The notes under the pieces were generated by a model. It had not been told where the DNA came from, did not search any database, and saw only the letters and a list, made by a program, of their open reading frames with translations. 64,000 nt of DNA from Sinohyriopsis cumingii (lineage: Eukaryota > Mollusca > Bivalvia > Unionida > Unionidae), in contig CM068827.1 of assembly GCA_028554795.2 (NCBI GenBank), positions 76,436,677 to 76,500,676 on the forward strand. Reading direction: 5' to 3'. The stretch's first letter is position 1. Each line of letters begins with the position of its first letter. A program made the position numbers and the translations under genes. This document shows, in pieces, positions 25,710 through 40,309 of this stretch.

Positions 25710-26720
25710 GCAAACCTAGAAAGATCATTGTTCCATATAATTAGCAGGCTGTATTTGGAAAACCGTGGAATTGATATGTAAATGATATACTACTCTGATA
25801 TCTCTAGTGCAAGAAACTATTATCCGAGATTCAATGTGGATTTTGACACCAAAGGATCACAGTAGACCAACATATAAAGAAAAAACAATTACTGCTGTCT
25901 TTTACGAATCGGAGAAAGCTTACGATACCACGTTAGAATATAATATACCTATTAAACCTTTGTCTAAGGTTCCACCTATCTAAACTTATCTCAGATTTAT
26001 TGATGGATAGACACTCTAGGATAGGCAAGTTCCTTTTGAAAAATGTGTTACCTCAGTGCAGAATATGGCAATTCACCCTGTCAAACAACAAAATTAAAAG
26101 CAAAGTGAAATGCCTTATCCAAGAACTGACCTTAACCGTTAGTACTCTTGCAGAATTTAGGATATAAATATAGTCTGCTTACTACTTATCATCAACTACC
26201 GATAAAGAGAGTTCAGAAATCAGAAATGCGTTGGGGCACACATCTATGGAATCTAAAGCTGTTTGTAAACAATCAAACCCATAGCTCTTTGTTGTCAGCT
26301 GAAATATTGATTTTCTAGAGGACACCAAAATGGTTATGGTTCTTTTTATATTAGACACATCAGGGACAAACTATAAAAAAAGCCCGAGATGGAGAGCAGA
26401 TCGGCATGTCTTGCTCCCTTTCTACAGAAAATGAGTAAACAAATGATTTAGTTATGGTTCTGTTGTGTGAGGATGAAGTAGATACTTACCATTAGATGAT
26501 TGATCCTATACACAATCACCAACTAGGCCTTTGTGTGGGTGAATTGAGAACTTGTTCAGACAAACTCTATCTTGAGTCCCATGAAGCATCACTTTACCTC
26601 AGACGAAGATAATTAGCTCTTCTGAATACTACCAACCAAATATTATAATCCATCTAAACACGTAAAATGTATCGTCTTTAGATCCAATATCAAACCGTCT
26701 TAGCCATAGTCCCTTTATAT
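25710..26720 (+). pseudogene. Jockey-like LINE, reverse transcriptase 3' half (fossil)
   Basis: Motifs of a Jockey-superfamily reverse transcriptase follow one another on the plus strand in shifting frames. A block near 25740 resembles the SRLYLENRGI region. At about 25890-25935 lies ITAVFYESEKAYDTT, whose family consensus has AVFxDLEKAYDTTW at motif A. A block near 26240-26275 (MESKAVCK) matches the SKTVC region. At about 26490-26600 lies DPIHNHQLGLCVGELRTCSD, then KLYLESHEASLYLRRR, the characteristic C-terminal thumb/connection region. Motif C was not found. Frameshifts and stops are frequent and no single open frame exceeds about 40 codons, so this is an old, 5'-truncated insertion. No poly(A) tail or duplication was identified. 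Confidence 0.7.
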
Positions 26721-27343
26721 TGAAGGTTCACAAGATATATAGTTGGTGCTGCTATAGCAACACACCATGACACTACCTTGATAAGGTTACACGGAAGTCC
26801 TACTTTGTTATGTAGTCATAGTAAAAGCTTTAAACTGCATTGAATCATCTCAAAAACAATTTTTGTCGGACCCCATTGTTACGTATAAAGCATTTCAAAG
26901 TATTAAATCTGACAACCCGTAAATATTCCAGATATTATATGAGCATGAATGTTTGCTAAGACAATATGGAAAAATCTTAAACTGTTGACAGTGAAGTCAC
27001 AATGTATAAAGTGTAATGAAAAGACAAAAATATACATGATATCCTGCTGTCACGAGGGGCAGATTCCACATGTCGACATCCAATATTGTATGAATCTGCC
27101 TGTCCGTCGTTCTGTGCAAATATGCTGAATAAAAACTCCATAAATAAACCGATGAATGGAGGCTAGCATTCCTCGTATATAACAAATCGGAAAGATTATG
27201 TCGTAATGTATCAATCACGTATTGCATGCCATTCCATATGACCACTTACAGTAGAATTTTTATGAGAGTTGTTTCTCTTAAACTTCTTCTCACTTCTTGC
27301 TATGAGAAGGAAATATTCATAACTTAAGAAATATCTTTGTCCG

Positions 27344-27345
<2 letters not shown>
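26721..27345. other. Spacer, no gene recognised
   Basis: It may include the 3' UTR of the LINE above. No poly(A) or short repeat tail was found to define its end. Confidence 0.4.

Positions 27346-27400
<55 letters not shown>
27346..27400. repeat. (GA)n microsatellite
   Basis: Uninterrupted GA tract of about 55 bp on the same side of the 0.9 kb repeat as the GA tract at 11751-11795. Confidence 0.97.
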
Positions 27401-27406
<6 letters not shown>

Positions 27407-28295
27407 TGCTCTCCTAAAAGAGGTGTTTATCATAACGGTGGAGATACGTCAACATATTTGGGGTAGGGCAATGCGAGAAAGGCATGGGGGCGCTGTAATA
27501 AAACAAGCTGTCTAAGTTCTGGCGAAACGGTCTAATTTTATTGAAATACTCAACATATAAAATTATATTCCACTATCAATCTACATAAACTTAAATTACA
27601 GGTATAAGAGATACATATTAATCTACGATATTCCTTCACTTTCCAACATCATACATTTGTATAATTTCTGCCTTTGAGAACACAATACAGATAATTAAAT
27701 ATAGAATAAATTCACGATAGCCAAAGAATCTAAAATGCAATATATCAGACTAATACCGCAATCATTTAGTATAAATATATTTTACTGAATTTAATCTAAA
27801 ATATCAAAATATTAAACTCTGTTATTTAAAGAGTATTTTATTTCTGAATTGATTGTAACTGAGAATGAAACTGGTAGCGAACGTCGCCTTTTTCAATAAT
27901 CAATAATATAATTACAAGTAAATATAAATTCTTCAAACAATTAAACTTTCCAATACATTATATTAAGGAATAGTAAAGAAATAGTAAAATGATCCAATGT
28001 TGCAACTGTACCGATCTTAGATTGAACTCTTGCTTTAACAGTAAAATCCCTATACTATGTGTAAAATTGTACGCAGACGGTAGCTTACCTGTAATAAGAC
28101 ACGCTCTCTTAGTGCTGATGAAACGGACTAATTTTGGCCAGCAAATCGTCTCGCTTGTTAATCACTTTTTCTTAGGACTTGGCCAAATATGGACATAAGT
28201 TTTAGTTCTAGGGTTTCCCCCAGAATCTCAAAGAGAGGCTTCTTCTTTTCTTACCGACTACCGCCTGTTTCTATGTATGTCATCAGACAGATTTG
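27401..28295 (-). repeat. Unclassified 0.9 kb interspersed repeat, copy 2
   Basis: Homologous to 11796-12680. It has the same architecture: a GA tract, then a variable flank, then direct repeat A (27494-27539), the AT-rich interior, direct repeat B (28090-28135) and a second flank containing ccagaatctcaaag. The ~46 bp direct repeats A and B here both contain the tgtaata, aacgg and ctaatttt elements, and resemble each other more than they resemble their counterparts in copy 1. On the minus strand AATAAA (27537-27542) abuts repeat A, and repeat B ends at a GTAAG donor-like site (28084-28088). No coding sequence. The homology ends near 28295. Confidence 0.7.
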
Positions 28296-31200
28296 TTCCA
28301 TGAACACATAAAACCTTAGTGATATATTCGGCAGAAAGTAATTTGATTGCACACTACCCTTGCTGGTGAGTTCTAAATTTGCCCAACTTAATGTAGTATA
28401 CAATGTGTAAGACTGTTTTGATTTCACATAGAAAAGCACAATTTTATTGAGATTGTGCACATTTATATCACAAGAATAAGATTTTTTAAAAATACAATTT
28501 ACTGATAAATCCATCGTAACAGAATCATAGACTGCTTAATTTTTTTGATGGAATACGAAGCCATCGACATAGGTTCACCAGAAACCATGACAGTTACAAC
28601 AAAATCAAAGTGGAGGCGAAAAAGAAACGAAAATTGAAACAGTAATGACTTGACGGAAAAACGAGAGCATCACCAAGTATCCTCTTTTGCTAGATTTGTA
28701 GCTAAGATAATACCTGGTTATCTTTGCATGTCCTACTCAAGAATACCAATATTGATGTAAAGGTCAAGAAGAAAAGATTAAAGATTAACTGCAAGATACA
28801 TGGATTCTCATGCGTGAAGAGAAAATCTTGAATTAGTGGTATTATGAACTGATAAACCATTCAAAACCAAGACGCATTCATGCCTCTTACAGCAGAGTAA
28901 AGCTGCCTTCGTTCATTTACTTGCTAAATAGACCAAAAAGAAAAAGCCAGGTTTTAAATTATTACCGAGTAAAGTCTACGCCCAAAACGTACATAATGCA
29001 GAATAACTCTATTTCCTCTTGAGACACAGAATGCAGGGGTCGGTCCTGAAGACGACCCTCCTTTTCGAAAACAAAGATGTTTTAGTTTACTTCATCTTCA
29101 CTGAGAAGAGTCAGATTTCTTAGTGTGTGGGTTATATTACAACTGCTGCAATCCCTTTTCGCTAGAACGACCTCAAGATAGAAATGTTTTTTTGCTAATC
29201 ATTGTGGTTATCTCTTTTCTTTAGCTCAAAAACATAATTTCGATAGATGGCAAGATGAGACTATCCTGATGGAACTGAAGTCTCACTTAAAACCTTCATT
29301 AAATTGTAACTTGTTTAAATATGTGTGTATTTCTATCTATTTTAGAAAAACAATGTTTTACATTCCTAAGAGTGACTGATTGAAACTCAATCTTTACGTT
29401 GTCGCTGGCCAAACTAGTTTAAGATAAACTTTTTGAAGCAAAAAAATTTGTAATTATCTGATACGTCATAATGTATTTTAATATTTTTGATGCACTTTTG
29501 TTCTTTTCAGGAAAGTTCTCTTTATAGTTTTTTAGTTGATGTTTGTATCATATCGGCGTTCATCGTCAAAATTGTTTCATTTCCGACTGCTTACCGAGTA
29601 TTATGGATGTTTTCATAAATGTCAACTCTTAAAGAATACAAAATCTTGTCTTTCATCGTAGAGTTTTGGAAAGCACGCTTCGATGATCAATAACATGAAG
29701 TTTTCACTTTCTGATTTTAATTCTGATAAAATGTAGAAATATATGACTGGTTTCGAAATATATTTAACTGAAGCAAGCATCATCCTGTTTCAACTAGACA
29801 ACTATTATTTCTTAGATAAAGTTGCAAATTCCATTTATAATTAATCTGATGCTTCAAGAAAGAAACATAAATAAAACTCTTATGTGAAAACAATGGGTTA
29901 GTACCTCTTCGGCCGAATCTGACGAACATTTGATCATATAGTCAGATACAACTTTCTAAAAGTTTGATAATGAAAGTCCCATAAGAAATGTATACACTTG
30001 AATACGGATTGTAATAAAAGGCTTATATTCAGACTCAAATCATTAATCTGTATAAACACTTTATTGTTGGTTATTATATCTTTAAATTTTCTTTAAAGAG
30101 CAAATATTAGAAATAGTAGAAATATTGATGGTACACTCGACGAAATGTTTACAAAATTATACCTTAGTTTTGTCCTCTTTCTGTGGGACACGTATGCGAC
30201 TACATATATTTCGTTGCCTCAATCGTTGTTCAGAATCTAATTTTCATGTGAGATGTAATATTTTGTCCAGCTCTTTATAGACGATGATGCCTTCTAGGAT
30301 AACTTCGAAAACTGTATGGTTCATCTTCACACATATAAGCAATAGGAAAAATTGACTCACTCATATTCTCTTCTTCTAAATGTTGGAACTTTTTATCCAC
30401 GACAGAAACGTAAATGCTCTATATTCAGAAGCCTTGTCGGGATTATATTAATTACCACACTGGTAAATGTAATATGCCATATCACGAGAAATGGTTCTAA
30501 ATCAAGATAAATAAAATAGCAATAAAAAGTGCACGACCCTCTTGAAAAGTGCAATAAAACAGCAGTTGTCGTTTATTAGTTGATTACAAACGTAATTTAT
30601 TTTGTGCATCAAGAAACAATCCGCGAACATTACAGAAAGTTGTTTTTCAAAATGACAAGTATCTCCTCTATTAAATCAAAAGTGAACATATGTAAATGGG
30701 AAAATAATGGTTTCCTGCAATATACAGATCCTGAACAGGAATGTATTAAGAGCTATTAGATAAGAACTTAGATTTTCAAATTATTACGAAACATTAACAT
30801 TTTAAAAGCAAAAAAGCTTAATATTTGGTCTTCCGATTGCAAATATATAATTATCGGTGTTTATAATAATGATAACTACAATTGTTTGACAATGACTACG
30901 ATGATGATAATAATGATAATATTTCTAACGATGGGTTCATAACAAAAATGGTGATCAAGAAAACGACTTTCTCCTATGATAGCAAGCACACACACATATA
31001 TTATATATACTTTTTATTTATATTTGTAAATTGCATTACTCAAAAATTAAGTTCACTTTGTACCTGCCTAGGGACATTGATTTTGTGAGCAATAAAATGC
31101 ATAGCTAAAATTTGTTTGTTGGTGTAGATAAATATCAGGATCATTATCAATTAAGGCAAACCTGTTTATATGAATCTCTTAATGTGAGTCTAGAACATTG

Positions 31201-31430
31201 GTATTCCCCAATAAAAATACCCGCTTTGACTGATGTTTGCCATGTCCTTTATTATAAATTTAGAAATAGACCGAATCTTGTTGACAACTTAGAATATTCG
31301 CATAATGAGCTTCTCACCCTCATGCTGGTTCTATTTATTTGTCTAAGTTTTATTACATACGTTGTTTACTTTAAAAAGTAATTATAATTGCGCTAAGATC
31401 TTGAAGTAAAATTCATCTTATAGTTTTGTT
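28296..31430. other. AT-rich stretch, no gene recognised
   Basis: Only short frames occur. The 89-codon frame at 31112-31381 ends in a hydrophobic run (LLTLMLVLFICLSFITYVVY) that would look like a membrane anchor, but nothing around it supports a gene. No repeats were recognised. Confidence 0.45.
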
Positions 31431-31439
31431 AAGATTTGG

Positions 31440-31996
<557 letters not shown>

Positions 31997-33930
31997 TCAG
32001 AATATTCACAACACTGTAAGTATTTAAGTATCTTTCGAATTTTCATTTTGTATTATAGTGAAACTGTTTGTTGATTTTACTTAAATTGTTGACTTCACCA
32101 TCTTTCTGTTACAAATTTGAAGACTTAAATTCGTAAAACTTTGTCTGCCAATAAAGGTTCTTAATTGGTTTCTTATAACTTTGGGGGTTCCATGATTAAC
32201 TTGCTTATTTAAATATTTGCTTATACTTTTAAAATTTTGTTTCTTCACTCATTTATAAAATTTGTTTCGGCTTAAATTTTATTTTTGAAAGAAAGCAAAC
32301 AAACGTTTTGATTAAATTTGATTAAATTTATTGTTATCATTTTGATAAATCATCTTGACTTTTAAATTTGACGTTTCAAAATTTTGTTAGAATTTTTAAA
32401 TCATTTTGGACTTTGTCTTGTTCAGATTACAGGAAATGTAAATCTAGTTTTGTAAAATTTCTTATATATATACACAAACTTGGAGTACACCCATAGGACA
32501 ATACAAAACATCGCGTACAATAGTGGTAGACTTAACCAATGCTTTTACATCATTATTGATTGCCTTAATAATGTTTAAGGGTTTAATTTATTATGTCTAC
32601 TAACTAGCTATGAGACAATACATTCCATTCGACATTGTCAATAACCTTTTCATTGTCAATAAATACTGCATAAATTGTGGCACTACATTTTCTTAAATGC
32701 TTATAAAGTACTGTGTATAATGTAAACATTTTATGTTTATATTATGTTTATAGCAAATCGCTCTAACATCGGCTTTCATTTCGGCAACTGATTTATTTTC
32801 CTGAACTCACTACTTTGACCTATCAGTTAGAATAGACCAGAAAACCTTGCTTTGTACATGTAATAATCTTATCACTCTATCTAAAAAAGCTCATTTACAC
32901 CACTTTTCTTCCGTACTAGTGTAATGATGACTCTTTACTAGTGTTCTTGATAATACAGTTTCTTTAATAATTTATTCAATAATACGTTCAATATGTTATC
33001 ATATGTTCAGTAGAATTTCGAAACAATCATATACTCATTAACTTTGCCATTCTTTTTATTCTCCTTAGCGGTAAGCGGACTTTCATTTTGAAAATGATTA
33101 TATCTAATGTGTCTTGAACTGTTTGATATTTTCACAATTTTATAGCAGATAAATGGAATGGCAAAAAATTAAATAATTTTGGAAACACTGTTCATGCTAA
33201 GTAAAAGACTTTATATAGGCTTGTGCATAAAACACGGGACGTTTTGAACAACAAAATTTGATTAATTTATTATAGAGTGATGTTGAAATGTTGTTGTTCT
33301 ATTTTATTTTGATTTCAAGTCTTCTTAAAAGAGATTTACAAATATTCAAAAAGTTTCTAATCGTTAAATGATTCCATTGTACAACGCATTCTAAACTCTC
33401 TTACATATCTTTGGGTTTTGATTTCAGTATCTATATAATCTTTACCTAACCACGAGTGATCTTTATGCATGGTTCTTCTAAATGCCAGAGCTAATTTTGG
33501 CTTTCCGTTAACTGATTTTATTGCTGCATCATGATACATATCAATAATGGTGTCGACGCGTTCGATAAGATTGCCACAATAATGATTGAGAAACCTTTGA
33601 ACATTATAATTTAAATATTAAGATTTTAGATAATTCGTTTAATTTATTCTACATGTATTTATTTACCAGCCTATCTTTCGTGTCATTTGCAATCATATGT
33701 TTTCAATTTTCTATTTTAATCGAGGGAAATACAGTGAGGGAAATACAGCTGAATATAAACTATTGTAAAGGCCCCATTATCAATCATGTATAATAGTTTG
33801 CCCTAGAAACCTTTATCCACATCTGCCATTAACGATCCTTAATCCAGTAATTTGTTACAGTGGAATGATTCGTCTTGCTTTCTTCTTCATTAGCCCTACC
33901 ATAACTAATTCTTTTTTTTGGGAGAAAGAT
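31997..33930. other. AT-rich stretch, no gene recognised
   Basis: Very AT-rich with short frames only. Nothing recognisable. Confidence 0.45.
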
Positions 33931-33934
33931 TTAT

Positions 33935-34420
33935 AAAATGTTACAACTCTTTGGTCTTAAACTAAGTAAAAGAAAAGAAAGAAGACCCAAGAAATTTTGT
34001 AACATTCAACAACTAATTTATTTCCCTAGAATTCAAAGTGAAAACATAAAAAGGACTTACATTATTGTGAAGGCAATCTCAAATAGTCATAAAAGTTCTA
34101 ACACACGAGCAAATGAATACAACTGCAAATTCCAGTGGTGTGCAAAAAAATTCCGATATTGAAAGTGGTGTTGTACCTGTAGTATCGAAAGTTCTAAGGT
34201 ACCGATGACCTGGAATGTGGCGATGTGCTAATAATCTATTAATGTATTACAACTATTACGATTCTATATTCTTAAAATGAGTAATAGATAATTGTGAGAA
34301 GCAAGAAGCTTTGTAAATTTCAACAAATATTTTATTTCGTATGAATACGAAGTGAAAAGTGTAAAAAGAACTTCAGTACTGCGAACTAAATCCAAAATAT
34401 CCTAGAATTTCGAACACAAG
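33935..34420. repeat. Two related LTR-like modules
   Basis: Blocks near 33975-34060 and 34300-34390 share a pattern: aag(c/a)..ttgtaa, then caacaa...tttattt, then gaat.c(a/g)aagtgaaaa and aaaag(g/a)actt. The module at 3170-3280, beside the Ty3/gypsy element, has the same order. On the minus strand the tttatt parts read AATAAA. They may be solo-LTR fragments. The similarity is moderate and judged by eye. Confidence 0.35.
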
Positions 34421-35064
34421 TCCAATTGATTAAAGTTCTGAAAAACCGTTAGTGATATTCTAAAATAAATACAACACTGTATTTTGCTGCTGTGCCTGTA
34501 GTGGTCTGTGTTGTGGTTAAGAGCCAAAAGTCTTTTGTCGGATCCCAATAATACAATTTGTTTGAAATTTCACTATCGTTAAATGACATTTGACTTTCCA
34601 TTCTCAATGGCGTTTACAAACCATGCTCAAAATGTATAATAGACAACACATGCCAAATAAAAAGTCATTATATAATCGTTATTGATAATGACATTAACCT
34701 TTATCACATGTTAATTTTAAAAAATCTTATTGCACTTTGACTATTGTTATTTCAAATAAAATTTAAATATTTGGTTCTTCTTCTCACTTGTTCAAAGGAA
34801 ACATCCAACTTATTGTCTTCTCGAGAGATGAGTCTCTGTTTAGATATGTAAATAAAACCCCAAAGAGAACTAAACATGATAGGGGAATTTGAGGGAATGA
34901 CACAGTTTAAGAGATTTCCATTGGCTGATTTTTAGTATTTACCGCAGTTTGGAATCAATTTTAAATCACGACAAAAAGTAACTGGTGTGTCATCTTATTC
35001 AACCACGCCTTAGTGCATTAAAACAACAATTGTCTTTTAGTCGTATAATTCAATTCATGGTTTG
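34421..35064. other. AT-rich spacer, no gene recognised
   Basis: Nothing recognised, apart from a (gtt)n run that starts the adjoining SINE tail. Confidence 0.45.
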
Positions 35065-35285
35065 TTGTTGTTGTTGTTGTTCTAGGGTTTAACGCCATTT
35101 TTCAGCACAAGATAGGCTATATATGGCGGCCAGTATAACTGGTGGAGGAAGAACCCTGGAAAACCCAGGGAAGAACCACCGACTCACGAGAAGCTACTGG
35201 CAGGCTTTCTCACATACCAACGCTAGCTGAGCCTTGGACTGGAACCCACGCAGACAAAGATGAGATGGCAGTGATCCGGAACGGC
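35065..35285 (-). mobile_element. tRNA-derived SINE with (AAC)n tail
   Basis: On the minus strand the element begins with a tRNA-like head containing box B (gtgggttccagtcc, near 35239-35252), passes through a body with tcggtggttcttccctgg and tggccgccatatatagcc, and ends in (AAC)n (plus-strand gttgttgttgtt at 35065-35082). The body motifs gtggaggaa and aaccaccgac, as read on the plus strand, are ones I associate with abundant mollusc repeats. A fragment of the same family lies at 23365-23490. Target-site duplications were not found. The 84-codon plus-strand frame across it is not a gene. Confidence 0.75.
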
Positions 35286-35593
35286 CCCAATATATGGTTT
35301 GTTTTGCACGTTAAGGGAGCGATCTATGACAATACAGTAAGTCATAGTGCGGAGATCGATAATAATTATTACTTGTATAGAAGTCAACTTCACTAGTAAG
35401 TGCAAATGCAAAATAGTTATGAACAGATGGTGTACAGGGCATCATTCTGAGATACTGTTAGAAAACGTTAGGTATGCCTTCATTGCTTGGATTGGGGGAT
35501 TTGGATGTTGTCCCGTGTAAACGTCCGTTCATAATGCCATGACCAAATAAATGTGCCGTCCGTACTCAGTTTCGTATGTATTTATCATTACTA

Positions 35594-35638
<45 letters not shown>

Positions 35639-35639
35639 C
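35594..35639. repeat. (ATT)n microsatellite
   Basis: About 46 bp of trinucleotide repeat. Confidence 0.97.
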
Positions 35640-36007
35640 ATTTGCATGTGGAATAAAATTTTGATACACTATTAAGAAGGTGTCATGAAGTAAAATTTTA
35701 TTTAATTTTAGTTCCTCATTCAAACAATATATAATTTTCCCCTATGTGCATATACATGATATAGTTAAAAACAAATTATTTGTCTTTGACTAAATTATTA
35801 AAATGATAAAGTAAAATAAAAGCAACAACAACTACCCCATCCCCCCACAAAAAATACAAATAAACCAACAAAATAAAGCTTCAAACAAATGTACTAGTTG
35901 GTAAGAAAAGGAATATCCTTGGCTGAAAGCATCAAATGACGTTATACGTTTTCTCCCTTAATTTATGGACAGGAATTAGGATATATCTGTTTCTAATTAT
36001 TTTCAAT

Positions 36008-36290
36008 AGGTTTCAATCCAAACACGTGTATAGACTGGGGTTTTTAAGGTACCACTCCAAACTTGTGTACAAACTGGGTTTCAAATCAAACATTTATATT
36101 GTCTGGGTTCCACTCCAAACATGTGTATAGACTGGGTTTTATAAGGTTTGAATCTCAATTCCTATGGATGGGGATTCTGAAGGTTTCAATCCACAAGTGT
36201 AAAGAGGGGGTTTCTTTCTAATTGTATGTACAGACTGGATTTCAATACAAATATATTTATGTTGGGTTTTAATCCAAACATGTGCATAAA
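36008..36290. repeat. Degenerate ~36 bp minisatellite
   Basis: About seven or eight diverged units each contain a caatccaaac-like block, then gtgta and agactgggttt. Unit length is about 36 bp with indels. No gene. Confidence 0.7.
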
Positions 36291-36889
36291 CGTTAACCCA
36301 GAAAGGAACGTTAAAGTCCTAAGGCCGGTCGAAGAAAAAAGAAACAAAGATAGGAAAATAGTCTTAAACAGTGAGCTTCTTACAGGGTTCGTAATTAAGG
36401 AACATAGTTTGTAGCGCATACCTTACCTAAGTCATTAAGGAACCTAGTTTGTAATAATAACTTACCCGAATTAAATTTGTGGTGTATTTCTTTTATCAGT
36501 TCAGTGTATGCCATAGATATCCTGCTCATGTCTTATTCTTTCTTTCCAAAAGACTGTCTCTCAATAATAAAGATATTATTTCGGTAAAAAAATAATACTT
36601 GGTTTTGGGAATGTGCAACTTTTAGTGGGATACAATACTTAGAACATACTCAGATTTCCAGTTTTCACTCAGGTTGTCTTGCCTATCAATGAAGTACTGA
36701 TGAACAGATTTTGTGTCATTCCTTTACGCATTGTATTTATGATGACCACCAACATGAGCGCGGAATAAAACCTTTGTAAAGGTTTTGCATTGCACAAACA
36801 CATTTGAAGACCTTGATCAAATTTGCACGGTGTCGTGAGTCTAATTATAAAAATGTTCGACTAGTGTTAGCAATGCAAGCTGTTAGACA

Positions 36890-37290
36890 TAACAGAGGAG
36901 TTCGTGCAGGTTAATTACCTCAATACATGCTTTATGCCAAACACTCGCTGTTTTATTGTATCGAATTCATGCAGGTCATTTACGTCAAAATACATAATTT
37001 CATGCAGATCAATATGGTCATAACACGTATTTCATGAAGGTTAATTACGTCAACCACATATTGTGTGCAAGTGAATTACGCCAAATAATGTTTCAGGCAG
37101 GTTAATTATGTCACAATTTAAACTGTATGCATCCTAATTATGTCAACCACATATTTTGTGCAAATTAATAATGTGATATATATATTTCACGCAGGTGAAT
37201 TACATAAATTACATATTTCATGCAGGTTAATTAGCTCAATTACATGTTTGATGCAGGTTAATTACGTCAAATACATAATTTATAAAAGAC
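36890..37290. repeat. Degenerate ~33 bp minisatellite
   Basis: Around a dozen diverged units built on catgcaggttaattacgtca and acataatt. Best preserved near 37190-37285. The short frames across it are artefacts. Confidence 0.8.
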
Positions 37291-37452
37291 TGTTTGATGA
37301 AAAAATGAAGAATTGGGCAGATATTTAAAGTTTAGTTAGCTGATGGAACATAAGTATTAACACTATTGAGGTCTTAATTTAATCCATTTTTCAATTTAAT
37401 AGAACCTACCGTTATGTATATTTAATTTGTATGGCTTGTTTTCTATCCTCCA

Positions 37453-38245
<793 letters not shown>

Positions 38246-38439
38246 ACGTCTGGTTTTTAGCGCTATCTTTACGAATTCAATTACATCTTTGTAAAAGTTA
38301 TCATTTATTACTTGGTGTACAATAGCTTTGACCCATCAAAATATCCTAATTTATTTATGGTTCTTTGAATAATTTCTTCCATTTGGTGTTTACGTTTTTC
38401 ACAGGGAAGGATTATGTGCCATTTGTAGTCAAATAATTT

Positions 38440-38919
38440 TTAGCATATTAAATAGGGCGGATTGTTTCTTATTATTTTCTTTTGGAATGCTTTTTCCCCT
38501 GTCCACCATGCATCATGTAGGCATTCAAATATTTTGGCTTGTTTCTTTATCTTATGATTTTTGTCCAGTTTTTCCAAATGTTTTTTCCAATTGTAAAGTG
38601 GCTGTAGAGCTTCAATTTTATTAGGTGTCAATTTTTGGTCTCTTATTATATCATATATCTCGTCTTTATTCTTAGTGTTCGAGAATTTTTTGTTATCTCT
38701 ATATTCGTTTAGTGCTTTAGTTTGTCTATAGGTTATTACCGGTGGTTTAATTATCTTGATTAGTTTATTATTTTTGTGAATTTTTTGTTTATTTGACATC
38801 ATGAATCCAAACCTATATAAGTAGATCCCCTGCCAGGAATATTCTGATTCTGGGGTTAGCCTTTTAAATCTTTCAATATAGTTACAGGTTTGTTTTAAAT
38901 TTAGATTCGGAATATTCAT
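38440..38919 (-). pseudogene. LINE ORF2 C-terminal region
   Basis: Open segment of about 159 codons, rich in Lys and Asn, with a WQGIYLYRFGFM block and an AWWTGEKAFQKK block. It sits downstream of the reverse transcriptase where L1/Tx1 elements have a tail of unknown or nucleic-acid-binding function. No zinc cluster is visible. It is the longest open stretch of this copy. It is assigned to ORF2 by position and composition, not by a diagnostic motif. Confidence 0.55.
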
Positions 38920-39049
38920 TCCTTCCTGTTATTTATCTTTCAGTAGTGAACAGTTAGAGATTTTACATACTTTCCCATTCCAAATGAAATTTAAAATTAA
39001 TGATTCAATTTTCTTAATGAAATAAAGTTCCAAACCAATTATGTCAAAT

Positions 39050-39946
39050 TTGTGCCAGGGTGGTTGCCTTTTGTATTTCCTATCAAATGTATTTCTGTTT
39101 TATCTTGGTTTATTTGCGAGCCGGATGCAAGGCCGAAAAGGTTATATTGTTTTATTAGGTGATAATAAGATTGGATTGTTGTGATAAACTTTAAAGATTC
39201 GTCGACGTTCTGAGAAGTTTTGCATTCTTCTTTTGAAATTTAGTACATTTATTCCATTTATGTTTGGGTCATTTTGTATTGCTATATTTAGGGTTTCTAT
39301 TCCCAGTACAAACAGGATCATTGAAAAGGGACAACCTAGTCTAACTGACCCGTTGATCGGGAAGGGCTGGGTCTTGGCTCCATTTGTTTGGATGTTTTTA
39401 TAAAGTGTCTTAACCCATTTTTGAAAGTTGGGTCCAAAACCAAATTTGTTGAGTATGTGTAAAATATAAGTCAATTCTATTCGATCAAAAGCTTTCTCCT
39501 GATAGAATAGAACCAAGGCACTATGTAAATTGTTGGACTCCATATATTATATTATTGTCTTTATTGATACACTGTTGTTTCTTATATTTCTTCCTTCTTC
39601 CCCACATGTTTGGTATTTTACTAATGATATTTCCAAAAGTTAATTCTAGTCTGTTTGCAAGGATTTTACTAAACATCTTATAGTCTAAGTTTAGTAGCGA
39701 AATCGATAGCCAATTTTTTAATTCTGTTACATCACCTTTATTTGCATACATTAGCGTAATTAAACCAGTTTTCGTACTCTCTGTCATTTCTTGTATTTTA
39801 AATGTACTGTTATGTAATGATTTTAGTAAAGGTGTTAATGGTCTTTTACATTTCTGATATAATTCCGATGTTAAGCCGACAAGGCCCGGTGATTTGTTTT
39901 TGTTTAGTTGTTTGATTGCTGTAGATATTTCATTCTCAGAGATCAT
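39050..39946 (-). pseudogene. LINE ORF2 reverse transcriptase
   Basis: Two open segments overlap across a frameshift near 39521-39543. The first has the fingers motifs KNKSPGLVGLTSELY and LKNWLSISLLNLDYKMFSKI. The second has motif A as LVLFYQEKAFDRIE and motif B as GSVRLGCPFSMILFVLG. Motif C, normally ADD, reads NVDES near 39200 in another frame, so the second catalytic Asp is lost. A thumb block (ASGSQINQDKTEIHLIG) follows near 39070-39125. The enzyme would have copied element RNA at a nicked target. The motif C change and the frameshifts confirm decay. Confidence 0.85.
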
Positions 39947-40309
39947 GTCATCGCATATATTTTGTTCCGTTTCCTTGATTGTCGGGAAGGGTAGGTCTTT
40001 TGTATAATTAGAGATAGTCTCCTTAGGGATGTTTTATCAAGTGTATATATTTTCATAGAAATCTTTTATGTGGTCTAATATTACTTTATTTTCTTCTGCT
40101 ATGCAGTTGTTGATTTTTAGTTTGGTTAGGCTTTTATAGCTCTCTTCTAATTTCATCTCTTTTATAAATGTTCTTCCCTATGTTGTATATATCGTGAAAT
40201 AATACTGACTTAATTTGCTCTTCTTTAATTTTTTCTCATCTATTTCGTATAGTGTCTTTTGCGCTTTGTCTTTTAGTACTGTGTCATTTTGGAAATGGCT
40301 TATTATTTT

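Noticed and set aside
36890-37290. Possible CRISPR-like regularly spaced repeats
   Set aside because: The units are contiguous and degenerate, with no unique spacers. This is an ordinary eukaryotic minisatellite, and the surroundings are eukaryotic.
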